Below are positions 62,643 through 64,000 of a stretch of 64,000 nt of DNA, piece by piece. A model generated the notes under the pieces. It had not been told where the DNA came from. It made no database searches and was given only the letters and a program-made list of their open reading frames with translations. This stretch comes from Paludibacteraceae bacterium (GTDB lineage: Bacteria; Bacteroidota; Bacteroidia; Bacteroidales; Paludibacteraceae): contig JAFPZY010000028.1 in NCBI GenBank assembly GCA_017417025.1, positions 57,289-121,288 of the forward strand, read 5' to 3'. The position numbers and the translations under genes were made by a program. Every line of letters starts with the position of its first letter. The first letter of the stretch is position 1.

Positions 62643-63752
62643 ATGAACAAACCAGTTGTAGCTATCACGGCCGGCGACCCTAACGGAGTCGGTTATGAGA
62701 TATTGCTCAAAGGCATTGCCGACCCGCATATATGCGAGATATGCACCCCCGTGGTCTATGGCAATGCAGCCGTGGCAAAGAAACATGCGCAGACCCTCGA
62801 CGAGGAGTTCCGCGGCCTGCAGTTCAACCTCATTGACGAAGCGGCACAGGCCAAAGAGGGCAAACTCAACCTCGTCACCTGCTACCCCGACACGCTGAAA
62901 CTCAACCTCGGTGTGAGCACGCCCGAAGCAGGCCGGGCATCGCTTGCCAGCCTGCAGAAAGCATGCCGCGACCTGCAGCGCGGCAAGGCGGACATACTGC
63001 TCACCGCCCCCATCAACAAGGAGAACATACAGAGCGACAGCTTCCGCTTCTCGGGACACACCGAGTACCTCACACAGCAGTTCGCCGCCGACGGCGACAG
63101 CCTGATGATGATGGTCAGCGAGGCTATGCGCGTAGCACTCGTCTGCAACCACGTGCCCGTCAGCCGAGTGCCAGAAATGATAACAGGAGAGCGCATTCTC
63201 GCCAAGCTGCGCACGCTGAACCGCACACTGCAGCAGGACTTCTCCATACGCGCACCGCGCATCGCCGTGCTCGCACTCAACCCGCATGCGGGCGACAACG
63301 GACTGATCGGCACCGAGGAACAGACCGTCATCGCACCAGCACTCGAAAAAGCCAAAGAGGAGAACCTATGCGTCTTCGGACCCTACTCTGCCGACGGCTT
63401 CTTCGGGGCAGGCAAGTACATACACTTCGACGCTGTGCTCGCCATGTACCACGACCAGGGACTCATCCCCTTCAAGACTCTCGACATGAACGGAGTTAAC
63501 TTCACTGCCGGATTGAGCATTGTCCGCACCTCGCCCGACCACGGCACTGCCTACGACCTCGCAGGCAAGAACACCGCCAACCCCCAGTCCTTCCGCCACG
63601 CGCTCTATATGGCTCTCGACATACTGCGCACCAGACGCGAAAACGCAGAGATAAGCAGCAACCCGCTCAAGGTCGAGCCGCGCGAATATAAGAAACAAGG
63701 GATGTTCGAGCGTCCCGCAAAAGAAGAATTTGCTAAAGAAGAAACACTATGA
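62643..63752 (+). CDS. pdxA: 4-hydroxythreonine-4-phosphate dehydrogenase PdxA
   Basis: A 369-aa enzyme of DXP-independent PLP synthesis, oxidising 4-phosphohydroxy-threonine. Metal-binding His residues are in [25 protein letters not shown] and [25 protein letters not shown] opens the protein and [14 protein letters not shown] is in the middle. Length is slightly above the family norm owing to a C-terminal tail. Its TGA overlaps the alaS ATG. The plus-strand frame before 62643 is unrelated. Confidence 0.95.
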   Translation: MNKPVVAITAGDPNGVGYEILLKGIADPHICEICTPVVYGNAAVAKKHAQTLDEEFRGLQFNLIDEAAQAKEGKLNLVTCYPDTLKLNLGVSTPEAGRASLASLQKACRDLQRGKADILLTAPINKENIQSDSFRFSGHTEYLTQQFAADGDSLMMMVSEAMRVALVCNHVPVSRVPEMITGERILAKLRTLNRTLQQDFSIRAPRIAVLALNPHAGDNGLIGTEEQTVIAPALEKAKEENLCVFGPYSADGFFGAGKYIHFDAVLAMYHDQGLIPFKTLDMNGVNFTAGLSIVRTSPDHGTAYDLAGKNTANPQSFRHALYMALDILRTRRENAEISSNPLKVEPREYKKQGMFERPAKEEFAKEETL

Positions 63753-64000
63753 CAGCTAAAGAGATACGCCGCTCCTTCCTCGATTTCATGGCCTCGAAGG
63801 GGCACACTGTCGTCCCCAGCGCACCTATGGTCATCAAGGACGACCCCACACTCATGTTCACCAACGCAGGCATGAACCCCTGGAAGGGAATCATTCTCGG
63901 CAACGACCCTGTCAAAAACACACGCGTAGCCGACAGCCAGAAGTGCCTGCGAGTCAGCGGCAAACACAACGACCTCGAGGAAGTCGGACACGACACCTAC
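63749..64000 (+). CDS. alaS: Alanyl-tRNA synthetase, 5' part only
   Basis: The first 84 codons are in the window, which ends inside the gene. [40 protein letters not shown] and [20 protein letters not shown] are the class II AlaRS N-terminal motifs. The ATG at 63749 overlaps the pdxA stop. Confidence 0.95.
   Translation, partial: MTAKEIRRSFLDFMASKGHTVVPSAPMVIKDDPTLMFTNAGMNPWKGIILGNDPVKNTRVADSQKCLRVSGKHNDLEEVGHDTY

Noticed and set aside
1-64000. tRNA or rRNA genes
   Set aside because: Intergenic regions were read for cloverleaf arms and rRNA landmarks; none was seen, though a covariance-model scan was not possible.

Overview
The window comes from a member of the Bacteroidota, most likely order Bacteroidales (Prevotella- or Bacteroides-like; I cannot name the species). 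The evidence is the promoter grammar, TTTG then 19-20 nt then TAnnTTTGC, found at about ten loci; many TonB-dependent receptors and outer-membrane barrels; lipoproteins with Bacteroidota-style signal peptides; and lineage genes such as PorT, GSCFA, DUF4494, long-form NusB, a Q-rich Rho and a glycine-lipid acyltransferase pair. No rRNA, tRNA, CRISPR array, prophage or insertion sequence was seen.

Layout. 1-3.4 kb: an upstream repeat region and a large outer-membrane barrel. 3.5-9 kb: rimP-nusA-infB plus a coupled winged-helix regulator. 9-12 kb: a TonB receptor and a small lipoprotein. 11.8-15.3 kb: a repeat-rich intergenic region with a perfect 35-bp inverted repeat around a consensus promoter, then a large surface protein with Listeria-Bacteroides repeats and a 41-aa peptide. 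15.4-17.4 kb: nadA and mnmA. 17.4-22.9 kb (minus): porin, imelysin lipoprotein, di-haem oxidoreductase and cytochrome c assembly protein. 23-30.6 kb: rho, aroQ, an outer-membrane barrel, a PorT-like protein and a beta-helix lipoprotein.

30.7-46.1 kb is one long co-directional run, often with ATGA overlaps: nusB, yajC (frameshifted), a YbbR-like protein, a DegT aminotransferase, rpoN, a PAP2-like protein, an Lnb/DUF4105 protein, a phosphatase-like protein, DUF4494, a glycine-lipid acyltransferase pair, a YggS-TonB receptor fusion and mutS. 46.2-54.3 kb is mainly minus strand: a helical-repeat protein, an RluA-type synthase, GSCFA, a LolE-type permease, PAP2, rsmE, prfA, a shrunken folD and ffh. 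54.4-64 kb: a GH2-mutarotase fusion lipoprotein, a nitroreductase, a nucleotidyltransferase with a broken HEPN partner, a secreted FGE-like protein, a secreted caspase-like protein, a DUF4384-like protein, pdxA and the start of alaS.

Main points. The 276-bp inverted-repeat element looks like a phase-variable promoter, in the ON orientation here. Short tandem arrays with an exact 11-bp (or 22-bp) period recur in at least eight places with different unit sequences; one lies inside a coding region and one supplies a stop codon. Several genes have unusual architecture: YggS fused to a TonB receptor, GH2 fused to GalM, a FolD lacking its NADP-binding segment, and a phosphatase-fold protein lacking metal ligands. 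The FGE-like, caspase-like and DUF4384-like exported proteins may form one cell-envelope system. All functional calls are from reading the sequence without database searches.
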